DNA from: Rhynchopus euleeides
Lineage: Eukaryota > Euglenozoa > Diplonemea > Diplonemida > Diplonemidae
Assembly (NCBI GenBank): GCA_963210315.1
Contig: OY723315.1
Coordinates: 1,426,001-1,490,000 of the forward strand
Direction: 5' to 3'
DNA length: 64,000 bases
Part shown: positions 63,645 through 64,000 of the stretch, in pieces
How the letters are laid out: each line of letters begins with the position of its first letter
How positions within the stretch are numbered: the first letter of the stretch is position 1
The notes under the pieces: generated by a model
What the model was told of the DNA's origin: nothing
What the model saw: only the letters and a program-made list of their open reading frames with translations
Database searches by the model: none
Position numbers and translations under genes: made by a program

Positions 63645-64000
63645 GACGAACAACAAGCACAAGGAGAAGTGCCACACGGCATGGGTGAAGGGGGAGCTGC
63701 CCATGTGCTTCAGCAGCATGAAGGGGTGCCAGAAGAACGGGGAGTGGGGGTGGACGAACCGGATCCACAAGGGGACGGAGTCACTCGAGCTGTGGGCCGG
63801 GGCTGAGAAGTGCGAGACAAGCCGCGGGAAGCTGGCGGGCGGGGCTGTTGTCGAGGTGTCGGACGCTGGGATGGAGGTGACGGTGGAGACGACCCGCGGG
63901 TGGCGGCTGGACGAGGCAGCCATGTGGATCGGCAGCGACAAGCTCCCCGCAAAGTCGTACGGAGAGTACAGCGCGTCGGCCGAGAAGTTCCCGTACAAGA
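63325..64000 (+). CDS. Secreted Lys/Ser-rich protein, 5' part (partial)
   Basis: ATG at 63325 (GCCATGC). The frame is open to the window edge (225 codons). Residues 1-20 are a signal peptide (MRGAVTSLLLVALMACCADA). The next 80 residues are polycationic and low complexity: SYYKSKYGGKDKHSGKSSEG, then repeated KSKSKSKS and an Asn run of ten. From about residue 110 a folded domain begins: CHTAWVKGELPMCFSSMKGC, WGWTNRIHKG, LELWAGAEKCETSRGKLAGG, WRLDEAAMWIGSDKLP. That domain resembles a cell-surface module seen in bacterial and algal secreted proteins (WGWTN ... YAGAGQCDTSKGTLVG type). The Lys/Ser part recalls silaffin-like polycations. A cell-wall or biomineral role is speculation. Confidence 0.75.

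Noticed and set aside
1-64000. tRNA or rRNA genes
   Set aside because: No cloverleaf with A and B boxes and no rRNA core motifs were recognised on either strand by eye. A covariance-model scan would be needed to exclude them.

Overview
This is a eukaryotic nuclear window, most likely from a free-living or algal-type protist. Its genes are GC-rich. At least three have one short spliceosomal intron each (111 to 143 nt, donors GTATGT or GTATGC, acceptors CAG). Gene content includes a spastin-type AAA ATPase, a Kelch protein, an E2/C2/SPRY fusion and secreted LamG proteins with Pro/Thr linkers. I cannot name the lineage from sequence alone. I see no rRNA, tRNA or CRISPR array. G or C homopolymers of 8 or more bases are very common between genes.

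Genes. I support nine host loci. (1) The last codons of an E2/C2/SPRY paralogue lie at 1-77. (2) A 228-residue charged helical protein is at 11502-12188. (3) A polyQ protein with an OB-like segment is at 13697-15166. (4) A BRCT-like plus spastin-type AAA protein is at 29329-31748, with one intron. (5) A P-loop GTPase is at 35659-37143, with one intron. (6) A very large secreted LamG/DUF6055-like/SGNH-esterase protein is at 39136-43472, with its frame broken. (7) An unknown protein with a probable 3n intron is at 49140-51044. (8) A Kelch protein is at 53688-54626. (9) The full E2/C2/SPRY gene is at 55699-59821, with one frame break. The start of a secreted Lys/Ser-rich protein begins at 63325 and runs off the window.

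Mobile DNA fills most of the rest. A 6.7 kb foldback element (4611-11285) carries four younger insertions: a pogo-like DNA transposon with an open 785-codon transposase frame (4699-8146), its internally deleted derivative (8198-9007), a 345 bp MITE (9051-9395) and a 1.37 kb element (9806-11176). A second foldback copy at 45390-46329 holds only one insertion and so shows the empty sites. Further elements have hAT-like ends (988-2094; 32517-34505 with 8 bp target duplications), piggyBac-like ends (60710-61763, TTAA) or long terminal inverted repeats (45377-47846). There is also LINE 3' debris (21119-21313, 22082-22948). Many elements have arms built almost wholly from one private short palindrome, different in each family.

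The ends of the window are related. Bases 1-790 match 59731-60094 plus 62681-63003, so the E2/C2/SPRY gene and its 3' flank are duplicated. Comparing the two flanks reveals two clean insertions, a 106 bp MITE in one and a 2.6 kb element in the other.
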